Program-made: the position numbers and the translations under genes
The notes under the pieces: model-generated
Database searches by the model: none
Seen by the model: the letters and a program-made list of their open reading frames with translations, nothing else
Told to the model about the DNA's origin: nothing
Assembly (NCBI RefSeq): GCF_014836955.1
Contig: NZ_JACSPV010000011.1
Span: forward strand, 1 to 64,000
DNA length: 64,000 nucleotides
DNA from: Bacillus norwichensis
Lineage (GTDB): Bacteria > Bacillota > Bacilli > Bacillales > Bacillaceae_C
Reading direction: 5' to 3'
Shown here: piece by piece, positions 44,753 to 54,511 of the stretch
How positions within the stretch are numbered: position 1 is the first letter of the stretch
How the letters are laid out: every line of letters begins with the position of its first letter

Positions 44753-45370
44753 CTACATATTTCTATGATTCCATCCAGATTTTCTTAGAATGAATTTGGT
44801 TATCCGCAGTTCAAGGATAAAAGCCAATATATAACTGATGATGGCGGCATGCATGATCACACCAAGAATCGTTAAAATAATAATGATTGCATTTCCGGTG
44901 ACGGTGACCGGATGAAGGTTGCTTTTTCCAAAGAAAACAAGCGACATAAGGCATTCTTTTAAGGCGTCTTTATATGTAAGGATAGCGGGCTCCAAATGAT
45001 ACAAAGGGATAGTAAATAAAAAGACAAGGATCATATTGAAGGGAAGGAACATGATCAGCCTTCTCTTTTTCAGCTTGTCCACCATTGGTGAAGCAAAATG
45101 TTTGGTGATGACCTTTAAACGAAACAAATAAAAGATACGAGCGATCCTTGCAAGTTGAAAAATATTGTCCAGCGGAATAATGGCAATGAGTAAAAATGGA
45201 TTTTCTTTTACGAAAGTCCATTTATTATCAGCCCGAAAAAAACGGATGGAGAAGTCCAAAAAGAAAACTGCCCAAATCGTCCAAGTAATGAAAATGGTTA
45301 TACCGCTTTGAATCCAAATCGTTGCTACAGAAGCAACGGCAAAAAGGATCATGCAGATTTCAAAAATCAA
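44753..45370 (-). CDS. ion-channel-like membrane protein with unclear start
   Basis: About 205 residues with about five hydrophobic segments and an S4-like stretch FQLARIARIFYLFRLK, as in bacterial voltage-gated-like channels. The expected selectivity filter of potassium channels is not obvious (FFGKSNLHPVT occupies the pore-loop place). The TTG at 45370 has no ribosome site. The frame stays open upstream through KNARKELAAVQHYFRTK, and a strong AAAGGAG lies 33 bases before the TTG, but no ATG, GTG or TTG is in between. The start may be a rare codon or mutated. Confidence 0.65.
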   Translation of the reverse strand: MIFEICMILFAVASVATIWIQSGITIFITWTIWAVFFLDFSIRFFRADNKWTFVKENPFLLIAIIPLDNIFQLARIARIFYLFRLKVITKHFASPMVDKLKKRRLIMFLPFNMILVFLFTIPLYHLEPAILTYKDALKECLMSLVFFGKSNLHPVTVTGNAIIIILTILGVIMHAAIISYILAFILELRITKFILRKSGWNHRNM

Positions 45371-45420
45371 TTTTGTGCGGAAATAATGTTGAACGGCGGC
45401 CAGCTCCTTTCTTGCGTTTT

Positions 45421-45913
45421 TATGGGGTGATTTTTTTTCTTTTTATGGAGGTTGCAAGAGGAGATAGTCTTATACTTATCTAGCTGAGCAACCCCCTCCA
45501 AACAGAAAAACTTCAATGAATTGATTACAAGGGTTTTCTACCCTTAAGCATATTGTATCATCTTAAAATTGTGTCGCTTGTATCTGTCTGGTCCGAAAAT
45601 CAGCAAAAGCACTAGAATTTATTTTCGGTTAGTTTTTCCGCAGTGATGAATGTCACCCAAACCATGCATTATCGTTTGATCCAAAAGAAAGATTCTGGAT
45701 CAGTTGAATTAAAGTTTTTCTTTCCCTGTTTTCCATTTGGTTCAGAATTCCATCTTTCGTTCAACTTATAAAGATACATCATTCTTCTTTCCCAAAAAGT
45801 ATCACTAGTCTATTTTTCATGAATTCGTGACCTACTTCTTCAGTAAAATCATCTAACTCGCCCCTCCATCATAAGATGAAATAACATGCCTAATGCGGAT
45901 AGAGGTGGTTGGA
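45421..45913. other. gene-free region between divergent genes
   Basis: About 490 bases. GGTTGC (about 45450) and GCAACC (about 45488) enclose a hairpin-like stretch, and AAGGGT/ACCCTT form another. The motif ATCTTTCGTTCAACTTATA (45752-45770) also occurs at 4806-4824. No known riboswitch was recognised. The molybdenum hydroxylase promoter must lie here. Confidence 0.5.
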
Positions 45914-48232
45914 ATGGATATCATTGGACAAAGTGTGCCCCGGAAAGAATCCTGGGATAAAGTGAATGGCAAAGCAAAGTATACAAACGATTTTGAGTCT
46001 CAGGAAATGCTGTACGGCAAGCTTGTGACCAGCCCATATGCTCATGCAAAAATCATAGAAATTGATCCATCTGATGCTCTTGGAATCAAGGGGGTCCGTA
46101 CGATTGTAACCGGAGGGAATTTTCCACTTACGGGTGAAGAGATGCGCGACCGTCCGCCGATTGCCGTTGATCGAGTACGGCATTATGGAGAGGTAGTTGC
46201 TATCGTTGTCGCAGATACCCTTGCAACAGCTCAGCTTGCCGCAGCTCAAATCCGTATTACATATTCTCCTCTCCCGGTTGTGAATTCCCCAAGTGAAGCT
46301 CTCCAAGCGGGTGCTCCCCTGATTCATGAAAAGCTTGGAAGCTATGAAAAGATCGCCGGTGTATATCCGGAGCCGGGGACAAATATCGCATCAAAAATCA
46401 AAATCCGCAAAGGGGATATTAAGGAGGGCTGGGAAGAGAGCGATGTTACAATGGAAGGCTCTTTTTCATTTAACCCATCGGATCATGCGGCAATGGAAAC
46501 TCGCTGCTCCTTTGCGCAAATCCATGAAAATGGAATCGTCGAAATCACTTCTTCATCACAAGCTCCCTTTATGATTAAAAAGCTGATTGCTCTGTATTTT
46601 AACCTTCCAGCAGGCAACATCCTTGTAGAAACTCCGCTGGTGGGCGGAGCTTATGGCGGGAAGGCGTCCGTTCAGCTAGAGATATTGGCATATATTGCTT
46701 CAAAGGCGATGGACGGCAGGCTTGTAAAAATAGTTAACGATAGGGAAGAGGATATGGTTACTTCACCTGGACATATTGGCCTGGAGGCTATAGTCAAACT
46801 TGGGTGTACAAAAGACGGAATCTTAAAAGCTGCAGAGCTTCTGTATTTATGGGACGGCGGAGCCTATGCAGACAAATCAATTGACCTAGCTAGGGCAGGG
46901 GCTGTTGACTGTACGGGACCTTATCGGATTGAAAATATATATTGCGATTCGCTTTGTATGTATACAAACCATCCTTATCCTGCTCCATTTAGAGGTTTCA
47001 GCCATTCGGAGGTTCATTTTGCTTTTGAGAGGGCAATGGATATGCTTGCAAATAAATTAAACATGGACCCGCTTCATTTAAGAGAAATAAACGCAATCAA
47101 GCCAGGCGATACGACACCTACCCAAGTAAAATTGAATACAAGCATCGTTGGTAATGTAGAAGAGTGTATTACCAAGTTAAAAGAATTAATCCATTGGAAG
47201 GATGGACAGAGGATTGAAGTTGATGAAAACACAATAAGAGCCAAAGGGATCAGTTGTATTTGGAAAACTTCTACAATTGATACAAACTCTAGCTCAGGCA
47301 TCGTCTTAATGTTTAATCCAGACGGGAGCATTAACTTAATGTCCGGCGTTGTAGAAATCGGAACAGGAACGAAAACGGTCCTGGCGCAGATGTTAGCAGA
47401 AAGATTAAAAATGCCGATTGAAAAAGTCTATGTTCAAATGCTGGTGAATACTCAAAATACTCCGGAGCATTGGAAGACCGTGGCGAGCAGAGGAACGTTT
47501 ATGGCTGGAAGAGCGGTCCTCAAAGCTGCAGACGATGTCATTTCGCAATTAAAGGAGAGGGCTTCCTGCGTTTTGCGCGCCCCAACTGAAGATTTGGAAG
47601 TGGGATATGAAAAGGTCTTTATTCGAGATGCTCCTGACATCTATATTTCTGTAAAAAATATTGCAAATGGTTATGTATTTCCCAATGGCAACACGGTTGG
47701 TGGCCAGATTATTGGCAGTGGAACATACACACTTAGACATATGACTCGGTTAGATAAAGAAACAGGTGCAGGGAGGCCAGGACCTGAGTGGACAGTTGGC
47801 GCGCAAGGTGTGGAAGTTGAAATCGATACAAGGACATACCGTTATCAGTTATTAAAGGCTGTATCCGTCATTGATATTGGCAGAGTTTTAAACCAGAAGG
47901 CAGCTGAAGGCCAGGTGATGGGGGCAATGAGTATGGGCCTGTCCTTTGGAGGGAGGGAAACCTTTCTTTTTGACAACTATGCAAGGGTTCTTAATCCTCA
48001 GCTCCGAACGTACCGGCCGATCCGGTTTGGAGAGCAGCCCGAATACAGTGTCGATTTTGTTCAGACCCCGCAAATTGATGCGCCATATGGAGCACGGGGC
48101 GTTGGAGAGCATGGTCTGATTGGCATGCCAGCGGCGTTAGCGAACAGTTTATCTACGGCGTTGCAGGTGAATCTCAACCGTTTGCCTCTAACCCCAGAAT
48201 TATTATGGCGAACAAAAGAAGGGAGGACATAA
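45914..48232 (+). CDS. molybdopterin-binding large subunit of a xanthine dehydrogenase family enzyme
   Basis: Catalytic subunit of a molybdenum hydroxylase, 772 residues, with the aldehyde oxidase/xanthine dehydrogenase a/b hammerhead and MoCo domains. GGAYGGK is near residue 248, PAPFRGFSHSEVHFA near 363, and RGVGEHGLIGMPA near the C-terminus contains the catalytic Glu. ATG 45914 follows AGAGGTGG. The order large-medium-small is typical. The substrate could be a purine, aldehyde, carbon monoxide or an N-heterocycle; the XDH arginine and CODH Cys loop are not clearly identifiable. Confidence 0.9.
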   Translation: MDIIGQSVPRKESWDKVNGKAKYTNDFESQEMLYGKLVTSPYAHAKIIEIDPSDALGIKGVRTIVTGGNFPLTGEEMRDRPPIAVDRVRHYGEVVAIVVADTLATAQLAAAQIRITYSPLPVVNSPSEALQAGAPLIHEKLGSYEKIAGVYPEPGTNIASKIKIRKGDIKEGWEESDVTMEGSFSFNPSDHAAMETRCSFAQIHENGIVEITSSSQAPFMIKKLIALYFNLPAGNILVETPLVGGAYGGKASVQLEILAYIASKAMDGRLVKIVNDREEDMVTSPGHIGLEAIVKLGCTKDGILKAAELLYLWDGGAYADKSIDLARAGAVDCTGPYRIENIYCDSLCMYTNHPYPAPFRGFSHSEVHFAFERAMDMLANKLNMDPLHLREINAIKPGDTTPTQVKLNTSIVGNVEECITKLKELIHWKDGQRIEVDENTIRAKGISCIWKTSTIDTNSSSGIVLMFNPDGSINLMSGVVEIGTGTKTVLAQMLAERLKMPIEKVYVQMLVNTQNTPEHWKTVASRGTFMAGRAVLKAADDVISQLKERASCVLRAPTEDLEVGYEKVFIRDAPDIYISVKNIANGYVFPNGNTVGGQIIGSGTYTLRHMTRLDKETGAGRPGPEWTVGAQGVEVEIDTRTYRYQLLKAVSVIDIGRVLNQKAAEGQVMGAMSMGLSFGGRETFLFDNYARVLNPQLRTYRPIRFGEQPEYSVDFVQTPQIDAPYGARGVGEHGLIGMPAALANSLSTALQVNLNRLPLTPELLWRTKEGRT

Positions 48233-48233
48233 A

Positions 48234-49052
48234 TTGCTGCCGGCTTATGTGGAATATTACCGTCCTGGGCAGTTGAGGGAAGCAATAGAATTGTTCCAAA
48301 GGCTGAAGCAGGAGAACAAAGCACCGATATATTGGTCTGGCGGAACTGAAATATTAACACTAGGCCGTCTGAATATTGACACGCCACGCTCTGTTATTGA
48401 TATAAAAGGAATCCCGGAGATGATGGTGTTGGAAGAAACAGCGGCATTCTTCACAATCGGCAGTGCTGTTCCTTTGACGACTCTCGAAGAGGAGAATCGT
48501 TTTCCGTTACTGACCGCTATTTCAAATGGAATTGCTGACCGAACCGCACGAAACAAGATTACAATTGGAGGAAACATTTGTGGGAAAATTTTTTACCGGG
48601 AAGCGGTTTTGCCTTTCCTGCTGGCGGACAGCCGTGTTCTTATCGCAGATCCTCAAGGGAGCAAGGAAATCCCTATTAATGAACTAATATTGAAAGAAGG
48701 GCAGCTGCTTGTATCTATTCAAACGGATGCAACCTTTCTTCAGCTGCCTTTTGCAGCTCAGAAAGTTCGAATGCAGTGGGAGACCGGTTATCCTCTCATC
48801 ACCGGGGCGGCGGTGAATGCATCCGGCAAGATAAGAACAGCTTTCAGCGGTCTTTGTCCCTTTCCGTTTCGGTCATCAGCGATGGAAGAAGAATTAAATA
48901 GGCCAGAAGTGTCTATTGAGAATAGGGTAGAGCAAGCTTTGAAGCAAGTCCCTGAACCAATCCTGGAAGATATAGAGGGATCGAAAGAGTATCGTCTCTT
49001 CGTATTGAGAAACCTATTGATGGATTTTCTGCTTGAATTGGAGGGAGCCTAG
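48234..49052 (+). CDS. FAD-binding medium subunit of the molybdenum hydroxylase
   Basis: A 272-residue FAD subunit of the CoxM/XdhB type. PIYWSGGTEILTLGRLNI is the first flavin motif, and TIGSAVPLTTLEE with NKITIGGNICGK is the second. The TTG start lies 6 bases after GGGAGGAC. It transfers electrons from the iron-sulfur subunit to its acceptor. Its stop overlaps the small-subunit start. Confidence 0.9.
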   Translation: MLPAYVEYYRPGQLREAIELFQRLKQENKAPIYWSGGTEILTLGRLNIDTPRSVIDIKGIPEMMVLEETAAFFTIGSAVPLTTLEEENRFPLLTAISNGIADRTARNKITIGGNICGKIFYREAVLPFLLADSRVLIADPQGSKEIPINELILKEGQLLVSIQTDATFLQLPFAAQKVRMQWETGYPLITGAAVNASGKIRTAFSGLCPFPFRSSAMEEELNRPEVSIENRVEQALKQVPEPILEDIEGSKEYRLFVLRNLLMDFLLELEGA

Positions 49053-49540
49053 TGGAAATGCGAGGATGCTCAGTAGAAATAGAAATAAACGGTGAATTGG
49101 TCAATGTTGACGTACGAGCCGGCGAAACGCTTTTGCATGTTCTTCGAACTAAGCTTGGATTGACAGGAGCCAAGCCCGGTTGTCTGAATGGAGATTGCGG
49201 AGCCTGCACAGTCATGGTTGGAGGACTTCCTTTTAAATCCTGCATTATGTTGGCGATGGAAGTCCCAGGTCATAAAATCACTACGATTGAAGGGTTGCGT
49301 GATACGCCAATTCAGCGCGCTTTTATCGAGCATTTTGCTTTTCAATGCGGCTACTGTACGCCAGGCTTTATCATTAATTGCCATTCACTGCTTCAAAACC
49401 ATCCAAATCCCTCAAAAGAAACGATCAAAAGCTGGCTCTCGTCGAACATATGCAGGTGCACAAGCTATCAAGAAATCAACGAAGCAATGATGTCTGTGAT
49501 CAATGAGAAGGAGACTATGGCATTAAGTAAGAAGTATTAA
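49052..49540 (+). CDS. 2Fe-2S small subunit of the molybdenum hydroxylase
   Basis: A 162-residue subunit with two 2Fe-2S domains. The plant-type N-terminal domain has CLNGDCGACTV and a later Cys in FKSCI; the alpha-helical C-terminal domain has CGYCTPGF and CRCTSYQEI. GTG 49052 overlaps the preceding stop, with GGAGGGAG upstream; an ATG 6 bases later is possible. It completes the L-M-S trio. No MoCo insertion or sulfuration gene (XdhC type) is adjacent. Confidence 0.93.
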   Translation: MEMRGCSVEIEINGELVNVDVRAGETLLHVLRTKLGLTGAKPGCLNGDCGACTVMVGGLPFKSCIMLAMEVPGHKITTIEGLRDTPIQRAFIEHFAFQCGYCTPGFIINCHSLLQNHPNPSKETIKSWLSSNICRCTSYQEINEAMMSVINEKETMALSKKY

Positions 49541-49551
49541 AAAATATCAGG

Positions 49552-49598
49552 AAAGCACGAGAAATCAACTTTATGAAAATTGATTCTCGTGCTTTTTA
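49552..49598 (+). terminator. terminator of the molybdenum hydroxylase operon
   Basis: AAAGCACGAGAAATCAA pairs with TTGATTCTCGTGCTTT (one unpaired A) and runs into TTTT. Confidence 0.87.
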
Positions 49599-49814
49599 AG
49601 GGTTCGACGCAGTGACTTTATTTTTTAAAAAAGAGCTGTAAAGCTCCGATTCTGAAGGAATAACTAGCTATGAATGGAAACAAATAACCATAAATTTTCT
49701 GAAAAGTAATTGTGTCGAGACGATAAGTATGATAAGTTTATAAAATGGAATGAAGTTTAAACTTCAATTTTAATAAGATATAAAGTTATAACTTCTTTAT
49801 GTGGGTGAACAGTG

Positions 49815-50660
49815 ATGGAACTGATGGAATTGATTCAAGACCGGTACAACCATCTGTCAAAGGGACAGCAAAAGGTTGCCAAATATTTACTCAAGAATCC
49901 AAGGGAATTTGCACTACATTCAGCTAAAGAAATTGGAGATCAATCCGGTCTTAGTGAGACGACGGTCATCCGCTTTTGTTACGCAATTGGCTTGTCAGGA
50001 TATTCAGAGCTCCAAAAAACGGTGCGGGATCAGATTATTTTTGAAAAAAGCAGCTTAACCAGCTACTATTCTTCGAAATTAGAATTAATGGATGAACCCC
50101 GTTTTTATGAGCAGGTAATGGGAAAGGACAGCCAGTTCATCCAGGAAACGATCATGCGAATCAACGAGGCGGATTTTCATAAAGCCATTGATCGTTTGGC
50201 TTCAGCTGAGCAGGTATATATATGCGGGTTGAGATCATCTTTTCCAATCGCAAACTGGCTTGCTTTTTCACTTGGAATTGTCAGAAAAAACGTTCAATTA
50301 ATCCGTAGGGATACAGATGATGTTCTATCTATGATCTCAGGGATGAACAGCGGTTCTGTCCTCATTGCTCTGTCTTTTCATCGGTATATGAAGGAAACAC
50401 TTCATATTGCAGAAATTTCCAAAAGCAAAAAGGCATGCATCATTGGAATTACGGATTCTCCGGTTGCTCCGATCCGGGATGTAGCTGATATTTTGTTGCC
50501 GCTCCATTCTGCGGAAATGTCCACCTTGGATATTGCACCGGCATTAATTTCGTTCATCAATGCTATTGTTGCGGGTGTAACCATCAAGCATAAGGGGAAT
50601 TTTGAAAAACGAAAAGAAGAATATGACAGAATCAATAGCGAAGGATTTTTCTATAGTTAA
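49815..50660 (+). CDS. MurR/RpiR family transcriptional regulator
   Basis: A 281-residue regulator with an N-terminal RpiR helix-turn-helix (SKGQQKVAKYLLKNP and SGLSETTVIRFCYAIG) and a C-terminal SIS domain (about 125-260, VYICGLRSSFPIANWLA). SIS domains usually bind phosphosugars, but RpiR proteins next to amino-acid genes are also known. The start is not firm (GTG/ATG cluster with a weak site). It precedes the GNAT and racemase-like genes, which it may control. Confidence 0.88.
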   Translation: MELMELIQDRYNHLSKGQQKVAKYLLKNPREFALHSAKEIGDQSGLSETTVIRFCYAIGLSGYSELQKTVRDQIIFEKSSLTSYYSSKLELMDEPRFYEQVMGKDSQFIQETIMRINEADFHKAIDRLASAEQVYICGLRSSFPIANWLAFSLGIVRKNVQLIRRDTDDVLSMISGMNSGSVLIALSFHRYMKETLHIAEISKSKKACIIGITDSPVAPIRDVADILLPLHSAEMSTLDIAPALISFINAIVAGVTIKHKGNFEKRKEEYDRINSEGFFYS

Positions 50661-50663
50661 TCT

Positions 50664-50857
50664 TAACTTTATTCAGCAGAAATCTCCCACATCTGTAAGT
50701 GGTGAGATGAATGCCTATTGGTATTCCATTCAGTGGGGGTTCAAACCCCGGCTGAATAAAGTCAAAGCCTCCGGCGGATGCCACAGATTTCCATACAAAA
50801 TTTATCGAGCGGAGCTCGATAAAATCTGGCCGCAAATACGCCAAGGCGAATTTGATA
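50664..50857 (+). repeat. multi-stem intergenic repeat, copy 2
   Basis: ACTTTATTCAGC (50666-50677) and GCTGAATAAAGT (50751-50762) form a perfect 12-bp closing stem. Inside are CTCCCAC/GTGGTGAG, GAATGCC/GGTATTC and GGGG/CCCC hairpins. A second rod follows with TTTATCGAGC-GGA-GCTCGATAAA. It starts just after the regulator stop and ends just before the GNAT ribosome site, and its frame stays open into that gene. Confidence 0.88.
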
Positions 50858-50874
50858 ATAAAGAGGGAATTGAA

Positions 50875-51690
50875 ATGGTTGAAATACGTACACTTCAAAC
50901 AATTCAAGAGTTACAGTTTGTACAGGAATTAGAGAAAACGGTTTGGGGAATGGAGCCAATTCCAGTTCATCAAACGATTACGGCAGTCAAGAATGGCGGG
51001 CTGATGCTGGGTGCTTACGTTGAGGATAAGCTTGTAGGAGTCAGCTATAGCTTTCCGGGGTATGCCAATGGAAATACTTATTTATGCTCGCACTTGCTCG
51101 GAGTACATCCGGACTACCAGCATAAAGGGATTGGAAGACAGTTAAAGGAAGAGCAGAAAGAAGCCGCATTAAAATTAGGATATACCATGATGACCTGGAC
51201 GTACGATCCGCTTGAAAGCAAAAATGCCTACTTGAATTTATCCAAGCTAGGCGGAATTTGCTCGACATACGTGGAAAACTGTTATGGAGACATGGATGAT
51301 TCACTGAATGCCGGACTTCCGACGGATCGCTTTAAATTGGAATGGTGGATTGACCGTCATTTTGTCATTCCAAAAAGCGAGAAACAGTTCAGCATCCCCT
51401 TTGAATTGGTGCAAGAAAGCGTGCCAAAGCTGGTTGATGTGGAGTCAGCCCTATCTGGAATAGAGGAGAATGACATTGTTTTTGTCCCAGTTCCCGTCTT
51501 TTTCCAGGAATTGAAACAAAAAGACAAGCTGCTCGTTATCGATTGGCGGATGAAGACTCGGAAAATTTTCCAAACTTTATTTGCCAAAGGGTATGTAGCG
51601 GTTGCACTTGAAAGACAGCAAGCAGGACCTGTTCACTTTTATAAACTAGTAAAACAAGAATTAATGGGAGTTGAAAAACATGCAAATTAA
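50875..51690 (+). CDS. GNAT family N-acyltransferase
   Basis: A 271-residue acyltransferase. The acyl-CoA motif is [17 protein letters not shown], with a longer C-terminal domain as in the N-succinyltransferase-like group found beside N-succinylamino acid racemases. ATG 50875 is set by AGAGGGA; a longer frame runs back through the repeat but is not supported. It overlaps the next gene by 11 bases. By analogy with the Geobacillus D- to L-amino-acid route it may succinylate D-amino acids; this is inference. Confidence 0.85.
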   Translation: MVEIRTLQTIQELQFVQELEKTVWGMEPIPVHQTITAVKNGGLMLGAYVEDKLVGVSYSFPGYANGNTYLCSHLLGVHPDYQHKGIGRQLKEEQKEAALKLGYTMMTWTYDPLESKNAYLNLSKLGGICSTYVENCYGDMDDSLNAGLPTDRFKLEWWIDRHFVIPKSEKQFSIPFELVQESVPKLVDVESALSGIEENDIVFVPVPVFFQELKQKDKLLVIDWRMKTRKIFQTLFAKGYVAVALERQQAGPVHFYKLVKQELMGVEKHAN

Positions 51691-52786
51691 GGAAGTAACC
51701 TTGCGTCATTTGCAAATGAAGCTGAAGTTTCCATTTACAACAAGTTTTGGGACATTCCAAGACAGGGATTTCATTTTACTTGAAGCGAAAGATAAAAATG
51801 GCCATTCAGGATGGGGAGAGTCAGTGGCTTTTCATTCACCGTGGTACAGTGAAGAAACGATGAAAACAAACTGGCATATGTTAGAGGATTATTTGATTCC
51901 TGCATTATTGAATCAAGAAATCACACATCCGGACGAAGTGTCCGAGGTTTTTTCAAACATCCGCAAAAACAATATGGCGAAATCTACGATTGAAGGTGCT
52001 GTATGGGATTTGTACAGCCAGGAACAAGGTATCTCCCTTGCTTCTGCACTTGGTGGAAAAAAATCAAAGATAGAAGTCGGCATTAGCATCGGTATTCAGG
52101 ACACAGCTTCGGATCTTTTACGCATTATTGAAAAACACGTAGAAGAAGGCTATAAGAGAATGAAGGTTAAGATTAAGCCAGGCTGGGACGTTGATGTAAT
52201 GCGTGAAGTTAGAAAAGAATTTCCGGATGTTCCGCTCATGGCAGATGCGAACTCTGCTTATACGTTAAAGGATATCGATACATTAAAAGCATTAGATGAA
52301 TTTGATCTGATGATGATCGAACAGCCTTTGGCATCGGATGACATTATTGACCATGCTAAACTCCAACAAGCTATTTCCACTCCGGTTTGCTTAGACGAAA
52401 GCATCCATTCCTATGAGGATGCCAGAAAAGCCATTGAATTGGGGAGCTGCGGGATTATCAACATCAAAATTGGACGTGTGGGCGGTTTATCCGAGTCCAA
52501 AAGAATTCACGACTTATGTGAAAGCCATCATAGCCCTGTTTGGTGTGGCGGTATGCTGGAATCAGGAATCGGCCGGGCTCACAACGTGGCTCTCACCACT
52601 TTGTCTAACTTCATCATGCCGGGAGATACGGCTGCTTCTTCACGTTATTGGGAAAAAGACATCATTACTCCGGAAGTCACGGTTGAAGATGGATACATTA
52701 CTGTTCCTAATAAACCGGGTATCGGCTATGAGCCGGACCTGGAAACAATTGAAAGCTATACAATCGAGAAGAAAACATACAAGTAA
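51680..52786 (+). CDS. enolase-superfamily N-succinylamino acid racemase/o-succinylbenzoate synthase-like enzyme
   Basis: A 368-residue muconate-lactonising subgroup enzyme. Acid/base Lys pair in MKVKIKPG, metal ligands in [14 protein letters not shown] and CLDESIH, and a second catalytic Lys in [10 protein letters not shown]. All are present, so it should be active. Menaquinone genes are absent around it, while a GNAT gene overlaps upstream and an amino-acid-type permease follows. That favours N-acylamino acid racemisation over menaquinone synthesis. ATG 51680 is preferred to a TTG 9 bases upstream. Confidence 0.88.
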   Translation: MQIKEVTLRHLQMKLKFPFTTSFGTFQDRDFILLEAKDKNGHSGWGESVAFHSPWYSEETMKTNWHMLEDYLIPALLNQEITHPDEVSEVFSNIRKNNMAKSTIEGAVWDLYSQEQGISLASALGGKKSKIEVGISIGIQDTASDLLRIIEKHVEEGYKRMKVKIKPGWDVDVMREVRKEFPDVPLMADANSAYTLKDIDTLKALDEFDLMMIEQPLASDDIIDHAKLQQAISTPVCLDESIHSYEDARKAIELGSCGIINIKIGRVGGLSESKRIHDLCESHHSPVWCGGMLESGIGRAHNVALTTLSNFIMPGDTAASSRYWEKDIITPEVTVEDGYITVPNKPGIGYEPDLETIESYTIEKKTYK

Positions 52787-52864
52787 AATAGCGAGGGAAG
52801 AAGCGAGTTCTTTTTCCCTGCTCATCAAATTGACAAAAAATTTAAACAATAAAAGGGGAACATC

Positions 52865-53935
52865 ATGAAAAAAAGCATTCAAATAGGCGGCGCTTTTATC
52901 GGTTTAATCGTTGGAGCCGGTTTTGCTTCCGGTCAGGAAATATTACAATTTTTTACAAGCTTTGGCTGGCTAGGAATAGCCGGTTCAGTAGCAGCCACTT
53001 TGTTATTTGCCTTTCTGGGGATGAATCTCGCTCAATTGGGGAGCCGTCTCCAAACCAACTCCCATAAGGAAGTTATATATCATATTTGCGGCAAATATCT
53101 TGGAGTGATCGTTGATATTCTAATGACCTTCTTTTTATTCGGTGTTACGGTTGTCATGTTCGCAGGGGCAGGCTCCATATTCGAACAGCAATTTGGCATA
53201 CCAGGTATCATTGGCAACATTTTACTAGCACTTATAACAATTATTGTTGTTTGTCTTAATATCGAAAAAGTCATTTCGGCTATTGGAGTAGTGACGCCGT
53301 TTCTGATTTTGGCGGTGATTATCATTGCTATTTATTCATTATCTACAATGGACGGCACTTTTGCTCAAATGCAGGAAGTAGCAAACGCTCAGAAACCCGC
53401 AGCTTCCAATTGGGTGCTTGGGGCACTTCTATATGTTTCTTATAACATTGCAGCCGGAGCCGCAATGCTTGCTGTTATGGGAGGTTCTGTAAAAGATGAA
53501 AAAACAGCAGGATGGGGCGGAATTATTGGTGGAGTCGGCTTGGGTGTTTTGATTTTTCTTATCAATATCGGAATGTTTGCGAAATTTGATGTTATCTCGG
53601 GAGCAGATATGCCGATGCTCTATTTGGCAAACGAAATTTCTCCAATCTTTGGTGCCCTTATGTCCGTCGTATTATTGGGAATGATATTCAACACTGCGGT
53701 AGGCATGCTGTACGCCTTTACTGCACGGATTAGTCAAACAGATGCACCGAAGTTCAAAGTCCTTGTCGTCATTTGCGGAATTGCTGCATTCGCCGCAAGC
53801 TTTGTCGGCTTTATCACACTTGTAGGAACAGTCTATCCTACAATGGGTTACCTAGGATTTACGTTGATTGCAGCGATTATTGTGGCTTGGTTCAGGTGGA
53901 GGAAAAAGCCGGATACTAGTAAACCTGCGTCTTAA
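52865..53935 (+). CDS. YkvI family membrane transporter
   Basis: A 356-residue, ~10-helix protein of the APC/LeuT-like superfamily. The first helix carries the unwound-helix motif GLIVGAGFASGQEILQFF typical of YkvI. AAAGGGGAAC precedes the ATG. It follows the racemase-like gene by 78 bases and probably brings in the amino acid or amine handled by the two enzymes. The copy 3 repeat begins 17 bases after its stop. Confidence 0.86.
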   Translation: MKKSIQIGGAFIGLIVGAGFASGQEILQFFTSFGWLGIAGSVAATLLFAFLGMNLAQLGSRLQTNSHKEVIYHICGKYLGVIVDILMTFFLFGVTVVMFAGAGSIFEQQFGIPGIIGNILLALITIIVVCLNIEKVISAIGVVTPFLILAVIIIAIYSLSTMDGTFAQMQEVANAQKPAASNWVLGALLYVSYNIAAGAAMLAVMGGSVKDEKTAGWGGIIGGVGLGVLIFLINIGMFAKFDVISGADMPMLYLANEISPIFGALMSVVLLGMIFNTAVGMLYAFTARISQTDAPKFKVLVVICGIAAFAASFVGFITLVGTVYPTMGYLGFTLIAAIIVAWFRWRKKPDTSKPAS

Positions 53936-53951
53936 ATGAGAATTTTCTTTT

Positions 53952-54150
53952 AAACTTTATTCAGTAGAAGTCTCCCAGTTCTGTATGTGGTGGAATGAAT
54001 GCCTATCGGTATTCCATTCAGTGGGGCTCAAACCCCGGCTGAATAAAGTTAAATCCTTTAGCGGATGCCACAGACTTTTAGAGGAAGAGGAAATGTATCG
54101 AGCGAAGCTAGATAAAATCTGGGCGCAAATACGCCAAGGAGCATTTGATT
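53952..54150 (+). repeat. multi-stem intergenic repeat, copy 3
   Basis: Same order of stems as copies 1 and 2, with base changes that often keep pairing: ATTCAGT against GCTGAAT, the GAATGCC-TATC-GGTATTC loop, and TATCGAGC-GAA-GCTAGATA. It contains an 8-9 base insertion near GAAGAGGAAATG. Confidence 0.82.
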
Positions 54151-54511
54151 ATTGGCGCAAACCTTGATCTGTTGGCTGGCTCATTCATTTATAAGGTTGA
54201 AGAAAAGCGGTTGTGAGGACGAGGTCAATTAGTTAAAGCGGAATAGTACAGGAAGATTCCCGGCTAATCCTTATTCAAATAAAACCAGTCACTAAGAGCA
54301 AGGAAAGTTTACTGTCATTAGCGTATTTCAAATAAAATGGTCACTAACAGTGCACTAAATTCAAGGATGAAAAATGCTTCTGTTCGCCTATTTTAACAAA
54401 ACATCCAATGGCCGCTGAGAGAATCATGTTCCACTGATTTTCCGACGGCCTCTATTTCTTTTATCTGACAGGTGCTATATTTAAGTAAACTAGAGCCGAG
54501 GAAGTGATGAG
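54151..54511. other. gene-free stretch with possible terminator
   Basis: About 360 bases. GGCCG (54410-54414) and CGGCC (54446-54450) close a long imperfect hairpin followed by TCTATTTCTTTT, a possible terminator for the permease transcript. Upstream are loose repeats of GTCACTAA. No gene is seen. Confidence 0.5.

Noticed and set aside
45450-45493. Possible riboswitch upstream of the channel-like gene
   Set aside because: A hairpin is present, but none of the conserved motifs of c-di-AMP, magnesium or purine riboswitches could be found.
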